Assembly: GCA_963070105.1 (NCBI GenBank)
Contig: OY718805.1
Coordinates: 3,840,001 to 3,904,000, forward strand
DNA from: Litomosoides sigmodontis
Taxonomy: Eukaryota > Nematoda > Chromadorea > Rhabditida > Onchocercidae
DNA length: 64,000 nucleotides
Direction: 5' to 3'
The stretch's first letter is position 1. Each line of letters opens with the position of its first letter. The position numbers and the translations under genes were made by a program. The notes under the pieces are model-generated. The model was not told the origin of the DNA. It made no database searches and worked only from the letters and a program-made list of their open reading frames with translations. This document shows, piece by piece, positions 45,701-57,100 of the stretch.

Positions 45701-46980
45701 GTCCACTTCATTTTTTATACAAAACTCGAATCTCCATGGCAGTCTTTCAACAAAAAATGAACAGAGAAAAAATACTTACGCGATCGTCTTACAATTTCTG
45801 TTAACATTCTCGTCTTCTTTAACGCCTCACGTCGCTTCTTGGCTATAGCTTTAAATGTCTCTCTCCTTAAAATAGCAGGGATGAACTAAAAAGAATCAAA
45901 CTGAAATAAAACTAAACAAGAAAAAGTGCAAAAATTTCTTAGCAGATGAAATTTGATGCATTGTACTAGATAATGAAGTCATCTAAAGATGAACAAAACA
46001 ACAGCAGTACCTTCTCCACTCGTTATGAATCCTCAATATTTCTTCCATAACTTCAGGAAGGTGTTTCTTATGTTCCATTTCAGTATGGCGTTCCAGACCA
46101 AATGATGTTAAAAAAATACGATCGGGACAGAAACGACAAGGGTACGACTCTACCTCATTTGCCACACCTGGAACTGTTCAGTGTCTAAATCTGTTAACCT
46201 TTGCTAATTTCAGAGTAAAAACTAGATTGAGTAAATTCATATACATAGTAACAATGTAGCAGTGCACTTAACCACACTACGAAAATGAGCTCGAATACTT
46301 GAGACAGTCAGTGATTACTCCAGTGCTCACGATCTTCATTAAATGCTTTCTAATGTTATAGGACGGCAGATATTTGCACTTATGTCTTTCAAAAAATGAC
46401 TAACTTTTCTACAAACCTGGAAGATTATCACAGAAATGAAACGTTCTTCCGTCATCATGTAGTGCAGACACTTCAAGTGTAACACGAGATGAACCAGCCT
46501 CATCACCCAACGACATAACACCTTGGGCTTGAGGGTGCGGATAAACCTGAGGTTCGTTAACATCGATATAGAATCGTTTCATTGGTTTCCACTGCTCTTT
46601 ATTCGTGTCAGCAATTCGCATCATTACTCCACCTCGAACTATGAACCCTTCTCCAACTTCATCATCCATTTCAAAGTCGTTGTCGACACATTCTTTTTCT
46701 AGCAATTCAAAGAAACAATGGATTGTCAGTTTCTCTTATTTTATGTTATTACTCGACTTTATGAATAATTTATTTAAGTTTTTTTTTACGAAAAATTCAG
46801 ACAAAGGAACTGTGAACAATCAACTTTAGCCTCTAATACAATTCACAGTTAGATTAGATGGATGACATGGCTAGAAAGTGTACCCTTTTTGGTTGAATCA
46901 TTTGCTGGACGCAGTCGGCCTCTGGAGATTATTCGTGGTGCTTTCTTGCAATACAACTCTGAGATCCTCGTTTTCCTCAT
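42724..46980 (-). CDS. Six-finger C2H2 protein, possibly MEP-1-like (11 exons, 760 aa)
   Basis: Probable nuclear regulator. Minus-strand exons: 46980-46884, 46698-46417, 46167-46011, 45865-45780, 45599-45439, 45310-45213, 44909-44658, 44512-44327, 44240-44023, 43615-43479, 43332-42724; total exactly 761 codons. Residues about 33-126 form a non-finger domain with RGGVMMRIADTNKEQWKPM and IDVNEPQVYPHPQAQGVMSL, which look strongly constrained. Finger cores then appear: CRFC..H, CHICGLSF, CYQCHLVF, CRWCGDVC, CSECGLTI and CCCFSFQDR..H, starting near residues 137, 223, 266, 297, 382 and 433. A Ser-rich basic linker separates fingers 4 and 5. The last 250 residues are acidic and Ser/Pro-rich with no fold I recognise. 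The domain layout recalls C. elegans MEP-1, a partner of LET-418/Mi-2 in germline-soma repression, but I recall this only loosely and leave the symbol blank. Confidence 0.85.
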
Positions 46981-46993
46981 TTTTCTTTCTTCT
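46981..46993 (-). promoter_or_regulatory. Candidate spliced-leader acceptor of the six-finger gene
   Basis: On the minus strand GTTTTTAG ends at 46992, 11 nt before the ATG at 46980. No coding exon is seen upstream, so trans-splicing is plausible. Confidence 0.45.
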
Positions 46994-48189
46994 AAAAACG
47001 CCACTAACTCACTCCAACATTACCGAACTGCGACACTTCAAGACAACAAGCAACAAAAGGAAGCGAATGATGACGTGCCGGCCAGTTGCAAAATACCACT
47101 AGGGCAGTCTCCGGAAGGCTTCTGCTTCTCGGAGTTATGAAGGATTGTTCGCGGTAGTTGTTGTTTGTGATTCCTGATTGCTTTCGGACTCTAGCAATCG
47201 ACGAAAAACACTAGTGATATCACGGGATTGACAGAGAGTGGACGAAATATTACGAAAAGGCACCACCGAATGGTAACTTCATCCGGTGGACATTGCAAAA
47301 GTCATCCGAGTCATTCAACGCGGAAGAACAAGGAGTGTTGTCCAGCAGTGGTGGACATTAGCTCCTAAATGATTGATAAAAATATGACTGAAACAATTAT
47401 CCTAGCTGCTCCGTGATGTGATTATCTTTCAACCTCTACTTTATCGAATCTTGCGTTTTTTTTCCCGCGATACTTTACATCGATATGTGTTTCATGAGAA
47501 ACACTCCTCTTCATGGAAGCAATTTAAAAAAGTTGCTATGAATTGGCATTGGATGTTGAGGTGACACGATTTGAATGAATAGTTCGTGCTGAATCCTTCA
47601 TTTGCTTCCGTTCTAGGAGTTTAGCTAACAAGTAACTACCTTAGGAGCTCAATATCACTTATGATTGATTCAGTCCATGCGGAGGAGACATCCAATAAAA
47701 ATTTGATGTGATTGCTAATTTCCATGATGGGAATCGATCTCTCAGTGTTTGTTAAAAGATGTGCACTGGCGTTGGTTACACTTTTTCCATTTCACATTTC
47801 TTAAATTTGTCAACTTATTACGGTTGTGTGCGCTCAGTTCCTGCTATCACTGACGTTCGACACAGTTAAGTGAGGAAGGATACACGTTTGTGCCATTAAT
47901 TCATGTATGGCTTTTCTGCGATGCATATACGAAGTAACTACTAATTATGGGAAATTCATGTAGATACGTGTCATTTTCATAACTTCCGCAAGTAGCTTTT
48001 ACGTAAGTGTTATTCCGTTTGTGCAGCTGCGACAGCGTGATGCAGTCGTGTGATAATTGTGCAGAAGTAATTTAGCGAAGGGAAAAGATGGAGCTGTCAG
48101 ACCAGAGGCGAAATCGTCACATCAAGTGGGTTTTGCAAAAAAATTCATTGACAAAGTGCCGCAAATAGGACCGATAAGAGTTCACCTTC
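46994..48189. other. Intergenic region, no gene seen
   Basis: About 1.2 kb between the six-finger gene and the PLAT gene. GC is higher than average around 47.0-47.35 kb. A plus-strand frame at 46862-47140 overlaps the first exon of the six-finger gene and is taken as a shadow. Confidence 0.5.
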
Positions 48190-49092
48190 TTATAAAACTT
48201 TAAATGGTTGGCCCGTGGCTTCTAGCTTCACACTTGAAATCTGCAACAAATGAATCTTACACCTGTCTGTGTTGATTGCTACAATTACTTTGTGAAAATA
48301 CTGTTTATTTTTAGCAGCGTCTGCCTGATGAAAGTGAGTCACCAAATTACAAACAGGTGAAGAAGTTATTTCTTTTCGTAACTGCTCGACTGCGAATTGA
48401 ACTACCACCTAATTATTTTAGTGCTTTTAATGAAATTGCAAGAGAAAATATAACTAAGTCATCCGGGTCGTCACCAAGCCATTTGTGACATGGAAATTGA
48501 TATAATATGTGATTCATATGTTCGATGACGTATACAGAATGCAGTAACCAGGGCTTGTGGCCACCCTTTTTCTCATGCCATACTTCCACTGATTTCAGCC
48601 TCGATAATGGACTTTGCTCAATTAGCAAAAATAAATCCGACTATAAAGAAGCAGGTGATAGATCAGCATCAATACATTTATGAGAAATTAGAAATTTCAT
48701 GGATGATACCAAACAGGCCATCACAGGAGAGGTGTAGGAAGTTCAAATTGTTTCTTTTTGCATGCTTTCTTTATCGCTTTCCCTGAGTTTGAAAATTTTA
48801 GCTTACATGGCCTCGTTGAAATTTCTTTCGATGACTAATTGAACACTTAAGGCGCACTTTGTCTGTTTGTTTACCGTTGACATCTGTTAACTGCAAAAGT
48901 ACTACTTGTTCCTAACTGATAGTAGGAAAGCTCAAATCCTTAAATACCTACATACATTTGCGAATGATGAAAGGAAGACAAACGCACTTGCACAAACACA
49001 TTTGCTGTAGTTCCAGCATTTTCTTTGCCACTCGTTTGAACTACCACCGAATAGGCGCAGTCGACGGCCGAACCGGAATATGACTCCGCCAT
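48190..49092 (-). CDS. PLAT/LH2-domain protein (4 exons, 197 aa)
   Basis: Small protein built mostly of one PLAT domain, a beta-sandwich that binds membranes or partner proteins. Minus-strand exons: 49092-48988, 48890-48807, 48640-48455, 48408-48190; phases match and the total is 198 codons. Starting MAESYSGSAVDC, the domain reads YSVVVQTSGKENAGTTANVF, then DKVRLKCSISHRKKFQRG, then SVEVWHEKKGGHKPWLLHSV, and ends YQFPCHKWLGDD. These correspond to the family's AGT-x-A-V, basic, W-x-L and FPC-x-WL motifs. The last exon (VVQFAVEQLRKEITS and on) has no known fold and depends on a 46-nt intron; if that intron is not used, the protein ends at the TAA near 48413. No signal peptide or enzyme domain is visible, so this is not a lipoxygenase or lipase. 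Function unknown. Confidence 0.78.
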
Positions 49093-50465
49093 GGTTGCCT
49101 TCAATTTTGAAATTCTTTTACGAATGTAAAACTTTGAGTGGAATAAATCATACCTTTTCGCCGTAACTAATTGCTCAAACATGCTTAGTTTAAATTTTGT
49201 TGAAATTTCAAGAATCAAAGCAAATTGTTCGTTAAAATCAAGACAAAAACTCAAACAGTAGAAGTATTTTTACAGTTTATATTACAATCATTGAGGCCTT
49301 TCAATTCAATAAACCAGCCCTCCTGGATGTGAAATTATCGGAAAAATGGACAAATTTTATAAATAAGAGATATTTATGCGTCTTGATAAATTAGATTGCC
49401 ACGTAATCATCCATTTCAGATTAAAAATAAGCAACCGCGAAAACTCCCACTTCCCTCCTCCGTTATAATCTGTCATTTAGAGTGATTACATTAAAATGTG
49501 AAGTTCATCTCTCGCTTTACTTTTGGAAAATACAAAATCATCATCTCCAATAGCAATTACTGTAATCGTTGAGAAGCAGCTAAAAGGCCCATCGTCTTAA
49601 TTCTGTTACCTTTAAGTTTAGAATGATTGATTGGTGTGTTCCACAACAATTCAAATCACCTCTGTATAAGTTTTCTAAACATGAAATTTGCTCATTGCGA
49701 ATTAATAGTTTTATTGCACATGCATAAGAAAGACCAAACAAAGCACTGCTCAAATGTTCAGGTTTCATGTCACCGCTCAATAAGTAACTTCATAAATATA
49801 TTTTTATAACTTTCAAATGTCAACTAATTTTTTTTGCTTTCTTTGCAAACTGCTTCCTCTCTCAACCATATCTTCACATCAAAGAATTTAAATATCTAAT
49901 TTGCTTCACGAGCTGAATTTAGAAAGATATAGCGATATTGCTATGCTATACACAGAACACTTGCTGTCTTACATTGAAAAGAATACCGCAATGGCATGAG
50001 GTAAACCACTGCATAATAGGACAAAGCAAAACAATTAATACAATTGAACATATGAATGAAATATACATGCTCTTCTTAAAGACGGATCCACCACGATCTA
50101 CATCTCATACATTTTTTAAATTAAAAAAAATTGCTACGCTAACAGCAAATGAAATTTCCTAATAATCGTTTTGAAGAAATAAAGAATCAATTAATTTAAT
50201 CTTACATATTATATTCCTAAATATCCAGTTGGAAGAGATTTCACAAAGTACAATTAGGCGCACGTTACAGCTGTACAAACTCCAAAAATAACAATTACTA
50301 ACATCATTGCCTTACCATTTGAAAAAATTCCACTTACAAATTTTCGAAATTAGGTAGTTTGATATACTTCGAAATGCACACTTATATTTTCTTTTATTGA
50401 GAAATTAATTCCACACACACACACACACACATATTTCTTCTCAACAATACCAAAAAAAAGATAAT
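49093..50465. other. Intergenic region, no gene seen
   Basis: Lies between the PLAT gene and the Ser/Thr-rich gene, both on the minus strand. AT-rich, with a short CA repeat at about 50413-50431. I see no exon-like frame. Confidence 0.5.
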
Positions 50466-52026
50466 TCAACGATAGTACCGAGGGGATAAAATAAACTCAC
50501 CCGAAGAAGTACTTAACTTCGAGAGGGGCTGATAAAGAGCGAAAATTGCGTCTGAAGATGAGCCTTCATCATCACTTTCACCCTTCGTCTTCCCCACTCC
50601 CTCTCCAGACGTCGTCATGTGCACAGTTTTTTTCATTGGCTCAGAATCCACAATGTGAGCAACTTCGAGATCGCCAACACTTCTCGCCAACGTCCAACAA
50701 AAGCCCCACTGCTGAACACTCGAAGTCACAGTAATTTGTCTAATCGGATGTTGCTTCGGCTCTTCACATTTCCACATCGCTAAATCTGACGAACTGATAA
50801 ACAAACGCTTTTTGAGAGTTTCTGCAAGCTTGCTTAACCGATGGGACTGCTTTTGATGTGCCGTCTCACTGCTCTCTTTTTGCAAATCATACACGGTCAA
50901 TTCATTTCCTACCGAAAGGAGTGTGTTTTGTGGAAAGAGTTCCGTCTCATAAGCTGGCTCAATGTCATGAATTGTTACATCGAGAAAGCAATCACGAGAT
51001 TGTTCGCTTCCAGTAGTAACACTTTCCGGCTCATCAACACATCCGGTATGAGTTTGGAAAACATCACTGTCGCTTGGAGCATGTCGCATCGTGATTGATT
51101 CGTCGGATTCCAAACTCAATTGAGAACTGATAAAACCTAACTTTGGAAAGCTTTCATTCTCGTTTACATCTTCACAATCAACTTGAGATGGCGGTAGAGT
51201 TTCCAAAGACATTTGGGAGCTATTCAAAGAATGAACACTTGTTGCTGCTATAAGTGGAGATGCGTGTAATTTCAGACTACAATTACTATTTCCTCCACAT
51301 TTCAAACTGCAATTATCGGATTGTTCCGTAGTAGCGAAAGCTTTACCAAGTTGTGATTGATTGCTAAAGCTAGTTCCCCTGGTCTCACCTGATAAAAGCA
51401 TCTGCTTTGAATGTGGACCTTCACAATGTGAAATGCTTGCTGCTACGAGATTTGTTGAACTCGTATTTGCTTCTTCCAAAGGTTCAGTAGAACATGCTTT
51501 TGGATTCTTCAGGAATCCGTTAATAAGGATTGGAGACAATGGTGGTATTCTCTCCCTCTTTACTTTCTCCTTCATTTGGGATGAATCTCCTTGCAAGTAG
51601 GTCGGTGACCTGTTACTCGGTAATACTTGCTGATAGAGGGCTCTAGTACTCTCTCTTCCCGCAGTATTCTTTCTTGTTGAGCTTTCTTTCTTACCAGGCT
51701 TGACATTTTCAAAATCGGTTACTACCGAACGACAGACTTTAGGATGACTCTTTTTCGTGCCAAAGTTTGATTTCTTAACATTTGACAATCGCTGTGACCG
51801 CTGAACATATGAACGTTTAGCAAAATCGAATTTTGGCCAGTCCATGTCTGAAAATGGAAAAAAACACAAAACGACAATAAATAAAAGGTTTTACACAAAA
51901 AATTTTCAGTGAAAATTGCTTGTACAATGAAGACAAAGAATTTTTAATCAAGTACCTGTTGGCTTTTTCCTTCTAGGTTCAACTTCGAGAAGTCTCACGC
52001 CAGCAGTCCGTTCGCTACATTCGAAA
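50466..52026 (-). CDS. Ser/Thr-rich unknown protein (2 exons seen, 5' end unresolved)
   Basis: A 1.38-kb exon (51847-50466) is the longest non-repeat frame in the window, joined in frame to a 71-nt exon (52026-51956, FECSERTAGVRLLEVEPRRKKPT spanning its end). Together they give 483 residues. The N-terminal part is basic (DFAKRSYVQRSQRLSN), the middle is rich in Ser, Thr, Asn and Glu with S-Q and T-P type sites, and a more ordered part near the C-terminus contains QQWGFCWTLARSVGDLE and SSDAIFALYQPLSKL. It looks mostly disordered, perhaps a phosphorylated nuclear or scaffold protein; that is inference. The 71-nt exon begins with one base of a split codon, so an exon is missing upstream, or translation starts at the ATG two bases after the 51848 acceptor. 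It could also be a C-terminal extension of the MEPCE gene next door, but the phases do not join directly. Confidence 0.65.
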
Positions 52027-53147
52027 CTAAAGAAAGATCTTTTTAACATCTCTAAACAAACTAAAAACAAAAAATTGAATAGCTTTTCTCAGGAATGAAT
52101 GCGCACTTCAAGCGTATACAGCTTCTTGATATGAAGGAAATACATTATCACCACATCCCGATTTCTGAATTTTGGTCTTTTTTTACGTTTAGAGATCTCG
52201 GTCTCTCACAGTCGTTCTTTAACTGTTATATTTATTTGGAAATGACGGTTCAAGCAAATTATTTCAAGTTTCAGTAGGAAAAATTCCCGCAAATGAACCA
52301 TTTTCGGATGATACTGGAGGCACTCTAACCGAACAGGCATGAAAGAGGTTAAACTACAGAACTGCACAACGACATATATTCAGCAAACTTCCTACCCACA
52401 CCAACGAATATCATCAGCTTTTGCATCTAAAATATTGTATTAAAAGCACAAGCCATCGAATCCTAACTGCCACTAGGTAGATGAGCTAAACTCGTGTATG
52501 AACATGGAAGTCAAATTAAGTATGCTGTATCACCAAAATGCTAACTGTCATTAATCAGATCACACATCAACTGTTTGAACAAATTGAACTTTCATTTACT
52601 GAACAAATCCAGTCTTTGAAATTACTAAAAAAAAAATAATAAAATCAGCAAGAACAATGCACGACAAAAAAAGCAGCACAATTTACCGTATTAAGAAAAA
52701 CACCAGTAGACGAAATGAAAGCAAATGCTTTAATATCTCACATCCCCTTCCAAAACACTGAAAAAAGTGAACAGAATTAAGCACTCTATCTGCTTCGACT
52801 CTTTTTCTTCTAAGGCTATATCTAGAACGTCTATGTGAGATACAGCAAACGTAGAGGACAACATTTCGGAAATTTCATAACAAAGTCAGAGGAAACCTAA
52901 CAAAAAGAAACGATCAACAATAAATGCTACCATAAGAAATGAACAGCCACAACCTACATAACAGACCTTTTTATTTCAGTTTTTCTTCCTGAGTTTTTCC
53001 TGAGGAACTCAACCACGAGCCTGTTTTATTCCAAACACTCTTGCTATCCTGAAAATGGCTTTGAGAAAAAGATCCCAATGTGTATCTCTAAAACATAAGA
53101 AAAGAAGCCTATGATGCTTTAAATCTTTATCACAAATTTGTGGAATA

Positions 53148-56100
53148 TTATGAAGAACCAAACATTTGGCAAAGAAAACTAACAGATAAGTAAAATATGA
53201 CAATACTTTCCGTACCTGCATATGAACTAGTCTCAGCCGGACTTTTAGCTGCGTCTTCAGAAGCAGGAGTAGGTGAAAATAAGTCCGTGATGCATGTCTT
53301 TGGAACCCCACTATGATCACAACAACTTGTTCTGGTAAAAGAATTAGACACCCGCTTGTGGTATACTTGTATTGGTCGTTCAAAACCTGAAATTGAGTCG
53401 TGTGCTCTCAAGACAAAGTTCAAAGGACAACTGGAAATCTTAAAAAAATTGTATGTTCAAGCTTCCTGTGTTTTGAAACAATACATCAAAATGCTATGCA
53501 ACGTTCACCTCAAATTGTACCATTCCTGGTAATAGATAGACGATATAAATTCGATTTGAAATTAAAAAACAATAAAATAATAGGTTATCAAACTGAAAAA
53601 ATTGGAAAGCAAAAAAGTACCCTTTGTACGTGCTTTGGGAGGATCGACATACTGACACAAATCAAAGCCAATATCGGCGACTAAATATTCTTGAAACGCA
53701 TTTGGCATAAATTCAATTGCTTTGTACATCTCATTGATGTCTTTCTAAAACTTATGATATTAAGTCGTTGAGTTGTTGTATACATGAAGATTTTTGTTCA
53801 AACTCGAGTGCTTGAAGTACCGGACAAAGCACACTATGTAAAATTATAACTTACTGTTAGTTTTGCTCGCTTTTTATAAGTTTCAAAACCTTGTGCTTCC
53901 AAGATAAAGAGACCGCCAGGACGAAGATGTCGATAAACACGTTTGAAAAAACGTTTGATTCCCGCATCTCCCCAGTTCAAATGAATCCATTTAGTGATGC
54001 TTAACGCCATAATAACATCATATTCTTCTTTCACCTTAAAATACTCATAACTAGAATGACATATGTGTTCTTCTGCTGTTACTTGGATCAAATAAGCATA
54101 TTTATTTGGACTTAATATTTGACTCTTTGCTAATGCCATATTTCTTCTGGTTTTACCATATTTTTGTTGTTCGCAATGTCAAAGCTTCTTTCCGTGAAGG
54201 ATAACCCTTCCCTTTATCAGCATTTGTTTTGACTTTTCTAACATCCCAATGCTTATGTATTATTTTGCAATTTTCAGTATCATCACTGAAGTTAACTGTT
54301 TTTTTAGCTAGACTAGTGTAGGTTTTACTTCTACTTGGACTCTTATTTTTAGATAATGTAAATAAGTAACATTTTTTTGCTGAGGTCTCAAACTTTTCAA
54401 GTTTTTAGAAATAAGCAGTGAGCAGATGGTCCTGTGTGTAGATGAAATGTCCTAGACAGCATTGATTGACAAAGTACAATCACATACTGCATCAAGCAAT
54501 TCATCCTTTTCCAATACATAATTTTCGCAGCGAAACCATATATTGTCGGGAAATTTGGTTGACATAGTTGTAGGCGGTGCAGAAACTGGCCCATAGCGCT
54601 GAGCAAATGATGCCGGGAAACCACCAACAATCTAGATGCAAAATATTTATGCCTACACTTAGAATAAGCTCTGAAATATTACTTAACCGTGGCTAAAAAT
54701 CAGATTCGAGTTTCGCTGTAATGAAAAGCTACTGTATAAAACTGGAAGACGCCAAAAATACATCAGATGCACCCTAAGTTTTAAAATGACGATTAACTTT
54801 AGCTCAAAGAGAAAGATCGGTGAAACAAGATAACGTGAAAAGAGAAATGCTGTAAGTGCTTGCGAGCTTTCCAAATTCTTGCTGGGCAGTTCAGAACGAA
54901 ATTTTGCTATAAAAAACTCAGAAAAACATTGAAGGATTAATGACATACAGGTACATTGTTGTCGCAATAATGGCGTATATTCTTTCGGGCTACACCAACC
55001 AAATGAGCATCAATATCAATACCAATGATGTTTCTTGGCTGATACTCCTTAGCAATTGAAAGAGTCAAATAGCCAACATTGCAACCAATATCTAAAACCG
55101 ATTTCTTTTCGAACCATTCTTTCTTTAATATTTTCATTCTCGGATCGCGGCCGCTACCTTTTTCAAGACGATTTCCGTAATATCGAGTATAATTCCCGTA
55201 TCGAAATCTGCAAAAAAATGCTCATTCAATTATAATATCAAAAGGTCAGTGAAAGAAATGATACTAAAAAACTGAAAGAAAATAATTTTGGTGAATGGAA
55301 AAGAAGTCGATCGTAATGAATTGCTTATATTATCACTTCTATTATAATTACCCAAACACATAATGTTTATTTAATGTTCTCGATGTTTTTGAGACTGTTT
55401 TTCGGAGAAAAATTTTGCATATGAAAATCTTAATTTCTCATTTATAAAATACAAAATGAAAAAAATCAGAGAAAAAAAAACAGTGGCGTACTAACAAGTA
55501 TTTCTACTGCGAAATAAAAAGCTGTTTCTAACATTAACAGCTAATTTTAAAAGGATCGACTTATTAAATATCAAATATCAATTATCGACAAATATCAGTT
55601 ATCAAATATCAACACAGTGAGCGAACCTTTGGTTATCTTTTTCCTTTTTCTCCAATCTTTTCTTTTCATCGCTTGCAGCACCTTCCTCACCCCCCACTTT
55701 CGGTGTTTCAACTGTTTGCGAGCTACTCGCTCCTGTTCCCGGCCCCGACGACGACTGCAGTCTTTCAGAGCTGTCCAATGCTTTTCGTCCTTTTTTTTCA
55801 GTTTTTTGATGCAACGGCCTTTTGGATAAATTCACGGAAAACTTCCTCTTAAAAAACATTTGTAAACAATAAAAAATTTCACTATAAGGTTAAATGACGA
55901 CCAGTATAATAAAGAACTAGGATATGAAATATAAACTCAAGAAATCAATTTTTCCACTGTTCTAAATGAAAATTTTTCAAACACGACTTGCTGGAAAAAG
56001 CTAAATTGGTACCACAACTGAAAGAGGTACAGGCGACACAATTGGGTCTTCTTGTCTTTTTTCGTTCATGCCGCTAGCAATGCTGCCTCGTAGTTTTGAC

Positions 56101-57082
56101 GAGCTCTCGCTGACGCCTTCTATTTCTTCTTTCTCAGCCAGCTTGCTGTTACGTCTTTTTCTGCAAAAATATGGAACAAATGTTTGTTAATTACGAATTT
56201 AAGAATTTCTTTGTAGAATTGACATAACTGATGACATTGACAGATTCGACAAACTATCTCAATATCAAATACCTCCCAAATGTTACAGCATTTCAAAAAT
56301 AACATTTACACTTCCGTAAGATTATATGGATGACATATAATCGATTTTAAATAGTTTCCCACTGCAAGATCCATCTACATTAACACCCTCATTAAAATTC
56401 CATATAAACAAAAGCAGCATGATTCAGAATACCGTAAAAAAGAACCTCCTAGCACGATTTTTGTTGACGTTTCGTAGATTTAAAGGATCATGAATGTTTT
56501 TCGGAATAATGATGTCGACTGGTTTCATATTTTCTGCTTCATCCACTGGCTTCACCGACTTTAAATTTAACGGATCCTTACTATTGCCACCATGAAGATA
56601 TGGAAAATCATCAACAGTACCTGTATGACCAAACCGCCGTCGCTTGTTCCATGGTCCCACATCTTTAAAAAGCGCTGGTTTAAATCCTCATTAACTTGAT
56701 TTCAACTTTCACCAGAGTTTTTGCAAAGCAGTGCTTTGTTAAATCAAAGATATTTGGCTACTAAAGTAAGTTAAAGTAACTATGACGTTTGTAAACATAT
56801 AGGTACGAATTAAACGATATCATAAGTGAAATCTTCAAATCTTTATACACCATATGTCCTATTATCCATATGTTTTCATAGTAAAAAAATTATACCTCCA
56901 CGTGCTCGACGTTTAAATGGTCGCCCGCCTCGACCACCACCTCTCCAGTGCCCCCGTCCACGCCCACGATAAAATTTCCCTTCACGACGCATTCCATTTT
57001 CGGTTTGCACTTCAGCATCGACGCTTGCTGGCTGATTTGATTTCAGCGTGTCCGTTCTTGACTGGCCAACAGATTCCTCCAT
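53148..57082 (-). CDS. MEPCE: MEPCE/Bin3 RNA 5'-methylphosphate capping enzyme (9 exons, about 572 aa)
   Basis: SAM-dependent methyltransferase that caps the gamma-phosphate of small nuclear RNAs such as 7SK or U6; nuclear. Minus-strand exons: 57082-56896, 56662-56446, 56160-56013, 55847-55627, 55207-54949, 54631-54488, 54034-53855, 53744-53621, 53386 onward; phases match. N-terminus: an RGG/RGRG-rich stretch ([19 protein letters not shown]), then two DPLNL motifs, then basic Ser-rich linker. The catalytic core starts [13 protein letters not shown]; motif I is [16 protein letters not shown], then [66 protein letters not shown], and the last strand [11 protein letters not shown]. All match the Bin3 domain in order. 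The usual LEPQ is LEAQ here. The C-terminal tail after [10 protein letters not shown] is about 70 residues; reading through the donor at 53215 gives a stop at 53148, otherwise a further exon follows. Confidence 0.93.
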
Positions 57083-57100
57083 GAATCACAAATGGCTCCT
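57083..57100 (-). promoter_or_regulatory. Candidate spliced-leader acceptor of the MEPCE gene
   Basis: On the minus strand GCTTTCCAG ends at 57099, 16 nt before the ATG at 57082. The upstream frame at 58.6 kb does not splice into this exon in the MEPCE frame, which favours trans-splicing or a non-coding first exon. Confidence 0.4.

Noticed and set aside
46862..47140. Plus-strand 92-codon frame
   Set aside because: Overlaps the first exon of the six-finger gene on the opposite strand and has no recognisable content.
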